The position numbers and the translations under genes are program-made. Shown piece by piece: positions 1 to 8,967 of a stretch of DNA of 64,000 bases; the first letter of the stretch is position 1, and every line of letters starts with the position of its first letter. Source of the stretch: Arenibacter algicola (GTDB lineage Bacteria; Bacteroidota; Bacteroidia; Flavobacteriales; Flavobacteriaceae); the NCBI RefSeq assembly GCF_000733925.1, contig NZ_JPOO01000003.1:1116001-1180000 (forward strand), in the 5' to 3' direction. The notes beneath the pieces are model-generated. The model saw only the letters and a list, made by a program, of their open reading frames with translations, ran no database searches and had not been told where the DNA came from.

Positions 1-1832
1 TACTGAATGATAATTTCTTGATTGGCCTTTACATTGGTAACTAATTGGTGTTGCCCGTTGGGCCATATTACTTTAATGGAATCAATTTGGGCTATGTTTG
101 CAAGACCGAAATGAATGGGTGAAGCCATTGCTGATTGAAAACCTTTGGAAAAATAATTTTCGGCAAAAAAAGATTTTTTGTTAGCTATTACTTCAATCCT
201 GGCCCCAATACCATCGATGTTCTTATCATGGCCTTTTAGGGAAATTTTTAAAAATGAGTTATCAATCTGATTGTTACGGTACAGTTGGGCAAAATCATCC
301 GTATTATTAACTATGATATCCAAGTCCCCATCATTGTCAAAATCTGCATAGGCAGCACCATTGGAATAGGTGGCTGTTTGATTTACGGTAAGTTTATTAA
401 ATTTTAAATCACCTCCATTTAAATAAAAATAGTTTTCTTTTTTTCGTTCCGGCAACTTGTCCAAAAGATCATCCACATACTTTGCCAGGTCCACCTTTCT
501 GCTGCGTACACCTTCTTGATATTTTTCTTCCAAATAAATGGCAAAATCGTTGTTTCTGAAATCCATTCTAATACCATTGGAAACAAACAAATCTCTAAAC
601 CCATCGTTGTCCATGTCCAAAAGTAATGGGGCCCAGCTCCAATCTGTACTTGAAATATCTGCCAGCTGGGCTATATCGGAGAAGGCAGGAATAATCGTAT
701 TAGGAAAATTCCCATTGTTAACCTGAAGGGCGTTATACATATATTGTCTATGTAGGCCCAAATGCTCAATATTGTAAAATTGAGCTACGTTCATACCGCT
801 CATGCTAGTCTTTTGGGTAAAATTATCCTCAGCCATCATGTCAAGCGATATAATATCCATTAAGCCATCATTATTAACATCTGCAATGTCATTGCCCATG
901 GAAAATGTGGACATGTGGTTAAATGACTTAAGAGAACTTTCCGTAAAAGTGCCATTTTGGTTGTTCAAATAAAGATGATCCTTTTCATAGTAATCATTGC
1001 TTACATAAACATCAGGCCAACCATCATTATTAACATCACCAACAGCTACCCCAAGACCAAAACCAAGATTATTACTTATAATCCCTGCATCTTGGGTAAC
1101 ATTGATATACATTCCATCATCATTCCGATAAAGTTTTTCCCCAATCTTATCCGATTTGCCCATCATGATTTCAGATGTCTCTTCTAAACCGTACATTTCT
1201 ATATTATGGTTGACCAAGAACATATCCAGATCACCGTCACGGTCATAATCAAAAAAAGTGGCTTGGGTCGAATAATGAGGAAGGTCCAATCCATACGACT
1301 TAGCATCTTCCTCAAACACAGGTATGTTATCCTTATTCATTCCCTTGTTGATCAACAAAAGGTTTCGCAAAGGCTCATCGGTTTCAAAACGGCCAGATTT
1401 AAGAATGTAGATATCCTTTAATCCATCATTATTAATATCTACAACGGTAACCCCTGTAGGAAACCCGCCATTGCCTTGGGCATTGGCAGCTACACTTACA
1501 TTTCTAAACTTTAGGTTTCCCAGATTTAAGAACAGCTTATTGGTCCGAAGGTTACTAATAAAATATACATCTTGAAGTCCATCATTGTTAAAATCGGCCA
1601 CTGCAACCCCTCCCCCATTATAAAAGTATTCATAGTAAAATCCGTTCATAGTAGTGGTTTCCTCCAGCTTATTTACAAAATTGAGACCAGTATCCTCCAC
1701 CCCTAGTACAGTGTATAATTCCTGCTCTTGCTCAATAATTTTTTGGGCTCGATCATCTGAGCAGGAAAAGATCACTAAACCAACAATAAACAGTAGGACT
1801 ATAAAAATGATGGTCTGATATTTTTGCATCAT
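1..1832 (-). CDS. FG-GAP/VCBS-repeat CRTAC1-like lipoprotein with ASPIC/UnbV domain (partial, C-terminus beyond window)
   Basis: Open frame reading leftward off the window edge, about 610 residues visible. A hydrophobic N-terminus ends in a lipobox (VIFSC, Cys about 24), so it is probably an outer-membrane or surface lipoprotein. Seven calcium-binding-like FG-GAP loops are visible, for example DFNNDGLQD, DINNDGLKD, DYDRDGDLD, DVNNDGWPD and DFDNDGDLD. Near the edge an ASPIC/UnbV-type segment follows (HFGL, IKVIWPNGQ). Such beta-propeller proteins are common in Bacteroidota and are often linked to carbohydrate uptake loci; the ligand is unknown. Two adjacent ATGs (1832 and 1829) are possible starts; the first overlaps the cstA stop as ATGA, so translation is probably coupled. 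Confidence 0.88.
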   Translation of the reverse strand, partial: MMQKYQTIIFIVLLFIVGLVIFSCSDDRAQKIIEQEQELYTVLGVEDTGLNFVNKLEETTTMNGFYYEYFYNGGGVAVADFNNDGLQDVYFISNLRTNKLFLNLGNLKFRNVSVAANAQGNGGFPTGVTVVDINNDGLKDIYILKSGRFETDEPLRNLLLINKGMNKDNIPVFEEDAKSYGLDLPHYSTQATFFDYDRDGDLDMFLVNHNIEMYGLEETSEIMMGKSDKIGEKLYRNDDGMYINVTQDAGIISNNLGFGLGVAVGDVNNDGWPDVYVSNDYYEKDHLYLNNQNGTFTESSLKSFNHMSTFSMGNDIADVNNDGLMDIISLDMMAEDNFTQKTSMSGMNVAQFYNIEHLGLHRQYMYNALQVNNGNFPNTIIPAFSDIAQLADISSTDWSWAPLLLDMDNDGFRDLFVSNGIRMDFRNNDFAIYLEEKYQEGVRSRKVDLAKYVDDLLDKLPERKKENYFYLNGGDLKFNKLTVNQTATYSNGAAYADFDNDGDLDIIVNNTDDFAQLYRNNQIDNSFLKISLKGHDKNIDGIGARIEVIANKKSFFAENYFSKGFQSAMASPIHFGLANIAQIDSIKVIWPNGQHQLVTNVKANQEIIIQ

Positions 1833-3268
1833 ACCCCAACAAATATTTTTTTCTTTTGGGCGGTATATACCCAAAATGCGATTGTAATGGTCAGTGTTAT
1901 AAGCGTGCCACCTATATAAGAAATATCATTGGGCAATTGAAAACCTTCTGGAGCTATCAAAATATAAGTACTGCACACCATTGTCATAAAAATTGCCGGT
2001 AATAGGGTAACCCAATAAGCCTTGTTTTCATAAATCAAATAGGCGGTTATAGTCCAAAGCACGATCATGGCCAAAGTTTGATTGCTCCATGCAAAATAGC
2101 GCCATATAATTCCAAAATCTATTTGGGTAAGTACAAATGCGATTACGAATAGCGGTAGACTAATAAGCAGCCTGTTGACTATTTTCTTTTGGTTGGACTT
2201 AAATATATCGGACAGTATTAGGCGTGCAGACCTAAATGCGGTATCGCCGGAAGTAATTGGCGCAGCAACAATTCCCAATAAGGCCAATACACCCCCAATT
2301 TGGCCCAACATATTAAGGGATATTTCATTGGCCGCCCAAGCGGCGTTGTTATTATTGGCAATCATGGCGCCATTTAAACCCTCCACATTTCCAAAAAATG
2401 TCATTGCTGCAGCCGCCCATATTAAAGCCACTATCCCCTCTGTGACCATTGTGCCGTAAAAGATCTTTCTCCCATCTGTTTCATTTTTCATGCAACGTGC
2501 CATGAGCGGGGACTGGGTGGCGTGGAATCCTGAAATGGCACCACAGGCAATGGTTATAAACAGTATTGGAAACAAGGGGGTTGCCTCTGGATCGCTGGTC
2601 ATATTTATTAAATTCGCTGGAACCAGTTCGGGAATATTGTAGTCCCCAAAAAAAAGTGCAATTACCAAGCCTATGGCCATAAGTAACATGGCTACTCCAA
2701 AAATGGGGTAAAGTTTACTTATTAATTTATCTATTGGCAGTAATGTGGAGAGAACGTAATAAACCAAAATAATGGCCACCCAAATCCAGACGTTCCATAT
2801 ATTCCCGGTCATTCCATCGATTATTTTTGCTGGACCTACCAAAAAAACGGTCCCCACAAATATTAAAAGGACTACCGAAAAAAGGCGCATAAACTGTTTA
2901 GCAGTAGGCCCCAGATAAATACCGACCACTTCACTGATACTAAGCCCATCATGCCGAATGGACAACATTCCGGAAAAATAATCGTGCACCGCACCTGCAA
3001 AGATGCTTCCCAATACGATCCACAAAAAAGCGGCAGGTCCAAACATGGCTCCTGCAATGGCTCCAAAGATGGGTCCCAAACCTGCTATATTTAAGAACTG
3101 GATCAAAAAGACCTTCCAAGTGGGCAATGTCATAAAATCTACATCGTCCCTAAGCCTAACTGCGGGAGTTTCCCTATCCTTGTCCACCCCAAATATCCTT
3201 TCCATCAATTTCCCGTAAGTGAAATAGCCCAGTACTAAAGCTCCTATAGATAATAAGAATGATATCAT
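1829..3268 (-). CDS. cstA: Carbon starvation protein CstA-like transporter
   Basis: 479-residue polytopic membrane protein of the CstA family (pyruvate or peptide uptake under carbon limitation in characterised members). The family N-terminal motifs are clear: FLNIAGLGPIFGAIAGAMFG, then GSIFAGAVHDYFSGM, with many hydrophobic segments after them. It is shorter than E. coli CstA (about 700 residues), as is usual for the compact Bacteroidota form. It overlaps the downstream FG-GAP lipoprotein by four bases. A 248-bp gap separates it from the upstream oxidoreductase operon, so it may have its own promoter there. The substrate is not deducible from sequence. Confidence 0.9.
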   Translation of the reverse strand: MISFLLSIGALVLGYFTYGKLMERIFGVDKDRETPAVRLRDDVDFMTLPTWKVFLIQFLNIAGLGPIFGAIAGAMFGPAAFLWIVLGSIFAGAVHDYFSGMLSIRHDGLSISEVVGIYLGPTAKQFMRLFSVVLLIFVGTVFLVGPAKIIDGMTGNIWNVWIWVAIILVYYVLSTLLPIDKLISKLYPIFGVAMLLMAIGLVIALFFGDYNIPELVPANLINMTSDPEATPLFPILFITIACGAISGFHATQSPLMARCMKNETDGRKIFYGTMVTEGIVALIWAAAAMTFFGNVEGLNGAMIANNNNAAWAANEISLNMLGQIGGVLALLGIVAAPITSGDTAFRSARLILSDIFKSNQKKIVNRLLISLPLFVIAFVLTQIDFGIIWRYFAWSNQTLAMIVLWTITAYLIYENKAYWVTLLPAIFMTMVCSTYILIAPEGFQLPNDISYIGGTLITLTITIAFWVYTAQKKKIFVGV

Positions 3269-3516
3269 TTCAATAATATTATAATTACAAATTTAATTTT
3301 GTTCCAGATCAGTCACCTCCACTCCAATTATTCCAATTCCTCCAAAGTATTACCAAATAATATCAAAACCTAAAAGGAAGCGTCATATAAATCTAATCAC
3401 AACAAACATATACTATTTGCATCAACAATAGCAACGTTTACCCTAAAGGAATTTGTAAGCTGTAAGATTCCCTAACTATTTAGGAACATCGACAACTCTA
3501 TATTGGAAATAATCCT

Positions 3517-5454
3517 TTACTCGTTATAACAGCGCACCTCGAATATTTTGGCGAGAGGGTCGCCATTGGTCCTAGTAACCTTGATTTTCAATTGCTTTAT
3601 TTCAACAGATTCAAAGCTATGTTCTACCAGTCTCAAATAATTATTTTCATTACTAAGAAGTGTTTTGTCAATATTTTTCCCCTGGACTTCTATGACATAA
3701 TCGGCCACCGTTTCCGGTTGTTGGCCTCTAATTTGGTTGTCATTTACCCAGTCCTGGGCAGAAAGTCGTAAAAAGCGATCTAAGCCGGTATCGAATATAA
3801 ACTGGATTTTATTGATCTTGACCGGTTTTTTCCAACTCAACATGATCCATTGCTCCCCATTTTCCATACTGGCACACCATTTATGGGTAATGCCATCCCC
3901 AACTTCCCTGTTATAACCGTCAATTATCTTTATCGCCTTTCCATCCGCTGTTTCTGAAGAGGCCGTTATCTTGGCCGTTCTGGCCAAATCAGCTGCATCT
4001 TCGTTCTTTACTCCAAGTAATGCCTGGTCCTGCTTCAGTAAAATTTGTTGTAGTTTTATTATATGTTCACTACTATTCCCTAACTCAGTTGGAAGTATCC
4101 CATTTTTATTGCAATAATCCATGGCGGTGCCAATGGCCTGTCCCAAAGTACTGCAGGTTGCCATTACCCTGGTAGATGAAAGTGCCACATGGGAAACACT
4201 TATATTTCGACCGGCCATCAACAGATTGGGAATATTTTTACTATATAGTGATCTGAAAGGAATGGAATATGGTCCTTTTAATGGTATAGAGACATAAGGC
4301 ACTTCTCCAGTGGTATCCATTCCCCCAGGAGGGTGATCGTCCAATGGCCAACCGCCATAGGCTACCCTATCTTCAAATAAGGTTGCCGCCTGTACGTCTT
4401 CCTGTTTCATTATGTAATCGCCTTCTACTCGTCTGCTCTCCCTTTTCCCAGGGATCATTCCTATGGAGTCCAATGCCCAATTTTCCGAATCCGGATGGTT
4501 CCCGGAGTTTTTAATATAATCCCAGACCCCAAATAGCACAGCCAAAAGATCCTTTCTATTTTGTTGTCCATCGCGAACAATGTCAATTTCCCCACCTAAT
4601 TCCAACCACCAATAACCATATTCATAGGTTGAAATATTGCGGTGCAAAAAATCCTTGGTTGTATATTTCCTTGCCCATTTGGGAGGGGTATAGGGCATAC
4701 TCTTTTCATATTTTTTTGCGGTAAACAATAAGCTGTTCCCCATTGTTTTTTGATCTTCAACATCTACGGCGAGAGATTCTCCCCATTTGGATTTTGCTTC
4801 CCTTCCACGCATATAATTTGCGCCTACTTGTGCTGCTAAGGTCGCATCGCCTGTACAATCCGCAAAGAACTTGGCCTTGATCACAGAAATTTCCTCAGTT
4901 GGCGAACAAAGGGCCATTATCTGATTGATCTTTCCATCAACTACCTCTGCGTCATATAAGGCCGTGTCCAGCAATAAAGTGATATTTTCTTCGGATATTA
5001 GTTTATCATATAAAATAAAATCCCACATCTCATAGGAACGCTGTGGGTTTTGTACGGCCTCCGTCAAAACCAATTCTTCCAATATTCCGGTTTCCCTCCA
5101 TATTTGATTCAACTGGCTTGCTCCAGAAATATGCATTCTTATTTCACTACTGGCGTTTCCACCCAACCTTGATCTATCCTGAATAAGTATTACCTTACTA
5201 CCATTACGTGCTGCTGCCAATGCCGCGCATATTCCCGCCATTCCGGCCCCGGCAATAAGGACATCGGTCTCATAAAATTTTTTCTTATAGACTTCGGTAT
5301 CCACAAGGGCCTGTGCTTTATTGGAATCAGTAGTGGACTGCCCGAATAATTGCGCCCCGTCTACGGCATCCTTGCCAAAAACAGTGATTGGAGCCATCAT
5401 AAAAGCACCTGATCCCAATCCAATGGTTTTCATAAATCCTCTCCTTTTTGTCAT
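3517..5454 (-). CDS. Tat-type FAD-dependent oxidoreductase with C-terminal discoidin-like domain
   Basis: 645 residues. The N-terminus has a twin-arginine-like signal (TKRRGFMKTIG), so export of the folded flavoprotein is likely. A Rossmann dinucleotide motif GAGMAG lies at about residues 69-74, followed by LGGNASSEIRMH, typical of the FAD_oxidored (PF12831) family. After about residue 490 a beta-rich region resembling an F5/8-type (discoidin) carbohydrate-binding domain follows (KITASSETADG, IQFIFDTGLDR). It is last in a tight operon with the Gfo/Idh dehydrogenase and the membrane-anchored FMN-motif protein (13-bp gap). The substrate is unknown; a sugar or other polyol-like compound is an inference from the context. 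Confidence 0.85.
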   Translation of the reverse strand: MTKRRGFMKTIGLGSGAFMMAPITVFGKDAVDGAQLFGQSTTDSNKAQALVDTEVYKKKFYETDVLIAGAGMAGICAALAAARNGSKVILIQDRSRLGGNASSEIRMHISGASQLNQIWRETGILEELVLTEAVQNPQRSYEMWDFILYDKLISEENITLLLDTALYDAEVVDGKINQIMALCSPTEEISVIKAKFFADCTGDATLAAQVGANYMRGREAKSKWGESLAVDVEDQKTMGNSLLFTAKKYEKSMPYTPPKWARKYTTKDFLHRNISTYEYGYWWLELGGEIDIVRDGQQNRKDLLAVLFGVWDYIKNSGNHPDSENWALDSIGMIPGKRESRRVEGDYIMKQEDVQAATLFEDRVAYGGWPLDDHPPGGMDTTGEVPYVSIPLKGPYSIPFRSLYSKNIPNLLMAGRNISVSHVALSSTRVMATCSTLGQAIGTAMDYCNKNGILPTELGNSSEHIIKLQQILLKQDQALLGVKNEDAADLARTAKITASSETADGKAIKIIDGYNREVGDGITHKWCASMENGEQWIMLSWKKPVKINKIQFIFDTGLDRFLRLSAQDWVNDNQIRGQQPETVADYVIEVQGKNIDKTLLSNENNYLRLVEHSFESVEIKQLKIKVTRTNGDPLAKIFEVRCYNE

Positions 5455-5467
5455 TGCTTTAAGTATT

Positions 5468-6619
5468 TTAATTTGATATTAATTTTTTTCTCTGTTCTTT
5501 CATTTTTTTGGAAACAAGCCCGCCCTCCTTTTCTAAGGAAGTAAGAAATTGTTCAGCCGCTTCGGAAATTTCCTTGTTCCCGGATTCCGACAGTGATTCT
5601 ATTTCTCCAATGGATTCAACTGATAATCTGTCCCTGTTATTATTAAGAATATTAAAAGCCTTCTTTAATTGAGACTTATTTAGAGACTCCATAGAAGAGG
5701 TCAAAACAGTTATTGAATTTTCCTCTAACTCCCTGTTGTTAAGCTTGTTCAGTATTTCGTTTTGCATTCGAAATTCAACCTCTTTTAACAAGATTACTAT
5801 TTTGGGTTGATATAGTGCAGAGGACCAAGCCCATTCAGGTATTTTTTCAATAGCAAAAAATGGCACATATGAATTACCTTCAGAAATTAACCTGATAAGA
5901 TTTGGTGTATACTGTTCATTTCCTGTGTCAATCTTGTTCAAAGCATAGAATTGCAGATTGTAATTATCGGAATCCAACATCCAAATAAGCAGATCATCGT
6001 TCATCAAGGATTCGGTATGGGCCACAATCTTATCTGCAACTTCCCCATTAACAATATGCCACAAGGTATGGGAACTGTATACCGCCCCACGTACCACTGC
6101 TCCACTAAGGGATTTATACGTTGCTCCAGCTACGCCATCTATAACCTCAGATTTAATTTCAATACTGTGATCTACCAAATCCTCGGCCTTGTAATTGGCC
6201 AGTAAGGAGGTTTTGTCCCTTAAAATTTCCTTCATTTTATCATGATCCTCCCTAGTGAACTTGATATGATCAAATTTGGTTAAAGGATCTAAAACCGTCT
6301 CCTTATAATCCATAAAGTTTCCTAACAAATCCCAATAGACCTCCGCAATCAAATTATAACATACACCTTCCTCACATACCGGAGTAACCACGTAACTATA
6401 ATACTTAACAGGCTGATTTTTAGAATTGAAAAGTAAATCCACTTCCATTTTCACCGAATCTTTGGTCATTGTTGTAAACGCCCTTTCTTTTCTAGTAGTC
6501 GGATTTTGATGTTCCAAGGACATCAAGAGCCAAGAAATTATACAAAGCAATAAAAACCTTGAAGCACGGTTAAATTCGACATGCTTTTTACTACCACTGG
6601 AAATTTTAGTTTTTGACAT
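5468..6619 (-). CDS. Membrane-anchored protein with FMN-attachment-like motif and helical (HEAT-like) C-terminus
   Basis: 383 residues. One N-terminal hydrophobic segment (about 21-34) would anchor the chain outside the cytoplasm. Residues 161-167 read DGVAGAT, which resembles the flavinylation motif DGxSGAT of NqrC/RnfG-type FMN-binding domains; the preceding segment (YWDLLGNFMDYKET) fits such a domain. The serine of the usual motif is alanine here. Two cysteines (C82, C87) lie nearby. From about 200 on the protein is alpha-helical with HEAT-like repeats. It sits between two Tat-type oxidoreductases (25-bp and 13-bp gaps), suggesting an electron-transfer partner. The FMN assignment is inference; the overall family is not recognised with certainty. 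Confidence 0.55.
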   Translation of the reverse strand: MSKTKISSGSKKHVEFNRASRFLLLCIISWLLMSLEHQNPTTRKERAFTTMTKDSVKMEVDLLFNSKNQPVKYYSYVVTPVCEEGVCYNLIAEVYWDLLGNFMDYKETVLDPLTKFDHIKFTREDHDKMKEILRDKTSLLANYKAEDLVDHSIEIKSEVIDGVAGATYKSLSGAVVRGAVYSSHTLWHIVNGEVADKIVAHTESLMNDDLLIWMLDSDNYNLQFYALNKIDTGNEQYTPNLIRLISEGNSYVPFFAIEKIPEWAWSSALYQPKIVILLKEVEFRMQNEILNKLNNRELEENSITVLTSSMESLNKSQLKKAFNILNNNRDRLSVESIGEIESLSESGNKEISEAAEQFLTSLEKEGGLVSKKMKEQRKKLISN

Positions 6620-6644
6620 AAATTACATTTCTTCCATAAAACCA

Positions 6645-7964
6645 TTACCCCTTAGGCAACTCCCAACCGTTGTGGTAATGGGCATTTATCAATGCATTTG
6701 AAGCATCATCCGAAAATTGTCCGGTATAATTGTCCCAATATATTCTATTACCCGTTTTAAAAGCTATATTTCCCATATGGCATACCAAAGCCGCATCATA
6801 CCCCACTTGTAAAGGAGCCTTTAATTTGGAACCGTCCCTGGATTTCACAGCTTCAATAAAATTCACGGTATGATTATCCAACCCACTACCTTGGTTTTTT
6901 TGTAATGGTATACTTTGCATCTTATCCTTTTCAGATATCACCTCCCAACCCTTGCGGTCCAAAACCAGGGTTCCATTGTTGCCTATAAACGAAATACCGT
7001 GATTGCGTCCGTAATTGCCATTATCTATGCCTGTAGCATGCTCCCACAAAATTGAAAAACCATCATACTCATAAACGGTCTGCAAGGTATCCGGTGTTTC
7101 TGAAGCATCATCGGGATAGGCAAACTTTCCCCCTAGTGCCATCACCGATTTTGGGGTGTTGGCTTTCATTCCATACAGGGCATAATCCATAAGATGCACC
7201 CCCCAATCTGTCATTAACCCACCGGCATAATCCCAGTACCATCTAAAATTAAAATGGAACCTGTTGGCATTAAACGGTCTCTTGGGTGCAGGTCCCAACC
7301 ACATGTCATAATCCACTCCGGCAGGAGCGGCAGTATCCGACAAAACTGGGATAGACCCCATCCAACCCTGATAGGCCCAAGCTTTTGCCAAACGAATTTC
7401 TCCCAATTTTCCCGAATGGACAAAATCTATGGCATCTACAAAATGAGGCTGACTCCTTTGCCACTGCCCTATTTGCACCATTCGATCACTTGCCTGTACG
7501 GAGTTCAGCATAAGGTTGCATTCCTCAATGGAATTGGCCAAAGGTTTTTCACAATACACATCCTTTCCTGCTTTAACGGCATCGGAAAGCTGCAGACAAT
7601 GCCAATGATCCGGAGTACCAATGATTACAACATCTACATCCTTATCTTCCAATAATTTTCGATAATCCTTATATAATTTAGGCTTCTTAATTCCGGCCTT
7701 TTCCAAATCGGCCGTTCTCTTTTTTAAAACACTATCATCTACATCGCACAAAGCCACAACCTGAATTTCGCTCATTTTAAGCATGGAAGTCAAATCGCTA
7801 AAGCCCATACCATTGCAGCCTATCAAGCCTACACCAATTTTATCGTTTGGACTTGTCTTCCTTCGTATGGAAGCCAATAAGTCCATTGGAAATAAAAATG
7901 CCGCAGCTGTTCCTACGGCCATAAGGGAACCCTGCTTAATAAATTTTCTTCTATTGTGAATCAT
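6645..7964 (-). CDS. Gfo/Idh/MocA family oxidoreductase, Tat-type
   Basis: 439 residues. The N-terminus NRRKFIKQGSLMAVG is a twin-arginine signal of the type common in secreted Bacteroidota Gfo/Idh proteins. The NAD(P)-binding motif GLIGCNGMG lies at about 46-54 and the family EKPL motif at about 139-142. The C-terminal substrate domain follows, with WDYAGG, MTDWGVH and the bicupin-like Gfo/Idh_C fold. It acts on a sugar-like substrate in most family members; the actual one is unknown. First gene of a three-gene minus-strand operon with the FMN-motif protein and the FAD oxidoreductase. A terminator for yajC lies just upstream, so it has its own transcription start. Confidence 0.88.
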   Translation of the reverse strand: MIHNRRKFIKQGSLMAVGTAAAFLFPMDLLASIRRKTSPNDKIGVGLIGCNGMGFSDLTSMLKMSEIQVVALCDVDDSVLKKRTADLEKAGIKKPKLYKDYRKLLEDKDVDVVIIGTPDHWHCLQLSDAVKAGKDVYCEKPLANSIEECNLMLNSVQASDRMVQIGQWQRSQPHFVDAIDFVHSGKLGEIRLAKAWAYQGWMGSIPVLSDTAAPAGVDYDMWLGPAPKRPFNANRFHFNFRWYWDYAGGLMTDWGVHLMDYALYGMKANTPKSVMALGGKFAYPDDASETPDTLQTVYEYDGFSILWEHATGIDNGNYGRNHGISFIGNNGTLVLDRKGWEVISEKDKMQSIPLQKNQGSGLDNHTVNFIEAVKSRDGSKLKAPLQVGYDAALVCHMGNIAFKTGNRIYWDNYTGQFSDDASNALINAHYHNGWELPKG

Positions 7965-8010
7965 GGAATCAAAGTTTAAGTAAGCCCTTAATGTACAAAA
8001 TATTACAACA

Positions 8011-8041
8011 AAAAAGCACCAACTTTTGGTTGGTGCCTTTT
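8011..8041 (-). terminator. Rho-independent terminator after yajC
   Basis: On the minus strand GCACCAAC and its exact complement form an 8-bp stem with a 5-base loop, followed by a T-run. It lies 19 bp past the yajC stop and separates that operon from the Gfo/Idh operon. Confidence 0.8.
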
Positions 8042-8059
8042 AAATTATTCGGAAAAAAA

Positions 8060-8347
8060 TTACTTCTTTTCGGGTGCGTTTACTTTTTTGCTCATCTCCA
8101 TGGATATGGCGGTACGATCAAATTTTATCTTCCCGGCCATAGTCTCAATAACACAGGAAAAATCATTGTCGTTCAAATCAACTATTTTACCGTGCATACC
8201 GCTCTTGGTAACAACTTTATCTCCCTTTTTTAATTCTTCGGTAAATTTCTTCTCTTGTTTTTGACGCTTTCTTTGTGGTGCGATCATAAAAAAATACACC
8301 ACTACAAACATCAATATGAGTGGAAGATATGGATATTGTTCTAACAT
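8060..8347 (-). CDS. yajC: Preprotein translocase subunit YajC
   Basis: 95 residues, the usual length. A single membrane segment at about 8-27 (LPLILMFVVVYFFMIAP) is followed by the diagnostic QRKRQKQ basic stretch and the cytoplasmic domain (GDKVVTKSGMHGKIVDL). YajC is an accessory of the SecDF-YidC holotranslocon. It is last in nusB-DUF1573-yajC, an order common in Flavobacteriaceae, with a terminator immediately behind. Confidence 0.95.
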   Translation of the reverse strand: MLEQYPYLPLILMFVVVYFFMIAPQRKRQKQEKKFTEELKKGDKVVTKSGMHGKIVDLNDNDFSCVIETMAGKIKFDRTAISMEMSKKVNAPEKK

Positions 8348-8361
8348 AATTATATGTGTAC

Positions 8362-8835
8362 TTATTTAACAGGACCTACAGGACCTGCTCCTTTTGGAGT
8401 TACAAATGCTTTTATTCTAAGTGTTTCGGTTCCTTTACTAGTATTGGCAGTAACGGTTATAGTCTTGGTAACCTGATTTTGTCCAGAACCATTAAATTTA
8501 ACCAACATTTCACCTTTTTCACCTGGTGCTATTGGAGTATTCTTTGGATACTCAGGAATGGTACAACCACAGCTGCTTTTTGCGTCGGTAATGATCAAAG
8601 GAGCATCACCGGTATTTGTAAATGTAAAAATTGTTTCCTGGGGCGCATTTTGATCTATAGATCCAAAATCGTGCTCTACTTTATCGAATTCCATAACTGG
8701 AAGACTTTTGGCAGCTGCATCCCTTTCGGCAGCAACCTCTACATTGGAAGCTTCTATTTTACTGGAGGCCTTTTCCTTACAGGAGGAAAGGACAAGAACA
8801 GAAACAATACTTAAGGTTAAGAATACTCTTTTCAT
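8362..8835 (-). CDS. DUF1573 domain lipoprotein
   Basis: 157 residues. A lipoprotein signal ends in LSSC (Cys 19). The rest is a DUF1573 immunoglobulin-like beta-sandwich (about 45-150) with the family hallmarks FDKVEHDFGSI, FTNTGDAPLII and SCGCTIPEYP. The biochemical role is unknown; the fold resembles ASH-type domains, and the protein is expected in the periplasm or outer membrane. It lies 14 bp upstream of yajC and 132 bp downstream of nusB. Confidence 0.88.
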   Translation of the reverse strand: MKRVFLTLSIVSVLVLSSCKEKASSKIEASNVEVAAERDAAAKSLPVMEFDKVEHDFGSIDQNAPQETIFTFTNTGDAPLIITDAKSSCGCTIPEYPKNTPIAPGEKGEMLVKFNGSGQNQVTKTITVTANTSKGTETLRIKAFVTPKGAGPVGPVK

Positions 8836-8967
8836 CTGTTTAAATTTAATTATTTTTTAAGAGGTAATGTGCAAATCGCCATTAATGATCTTGGTGTATT
8901 TCAAGAACTACTATGGCTTATTTCATCCCTATTAATTTATATTTGCGCAAAATTAAGGAATATTTGT

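Noticed and set aside
7254..7655. 133-codon plus-strand frame
   Set aside because: Antisense to the Gfo/Idh gene; no promoter or motif.
8356..8814. 152-codon plus-strand frame
   Set aside because: Antisense to the DUF1573 gene, with no family motifs, Cys- and Ser-rich composition typical of a shadow frame.
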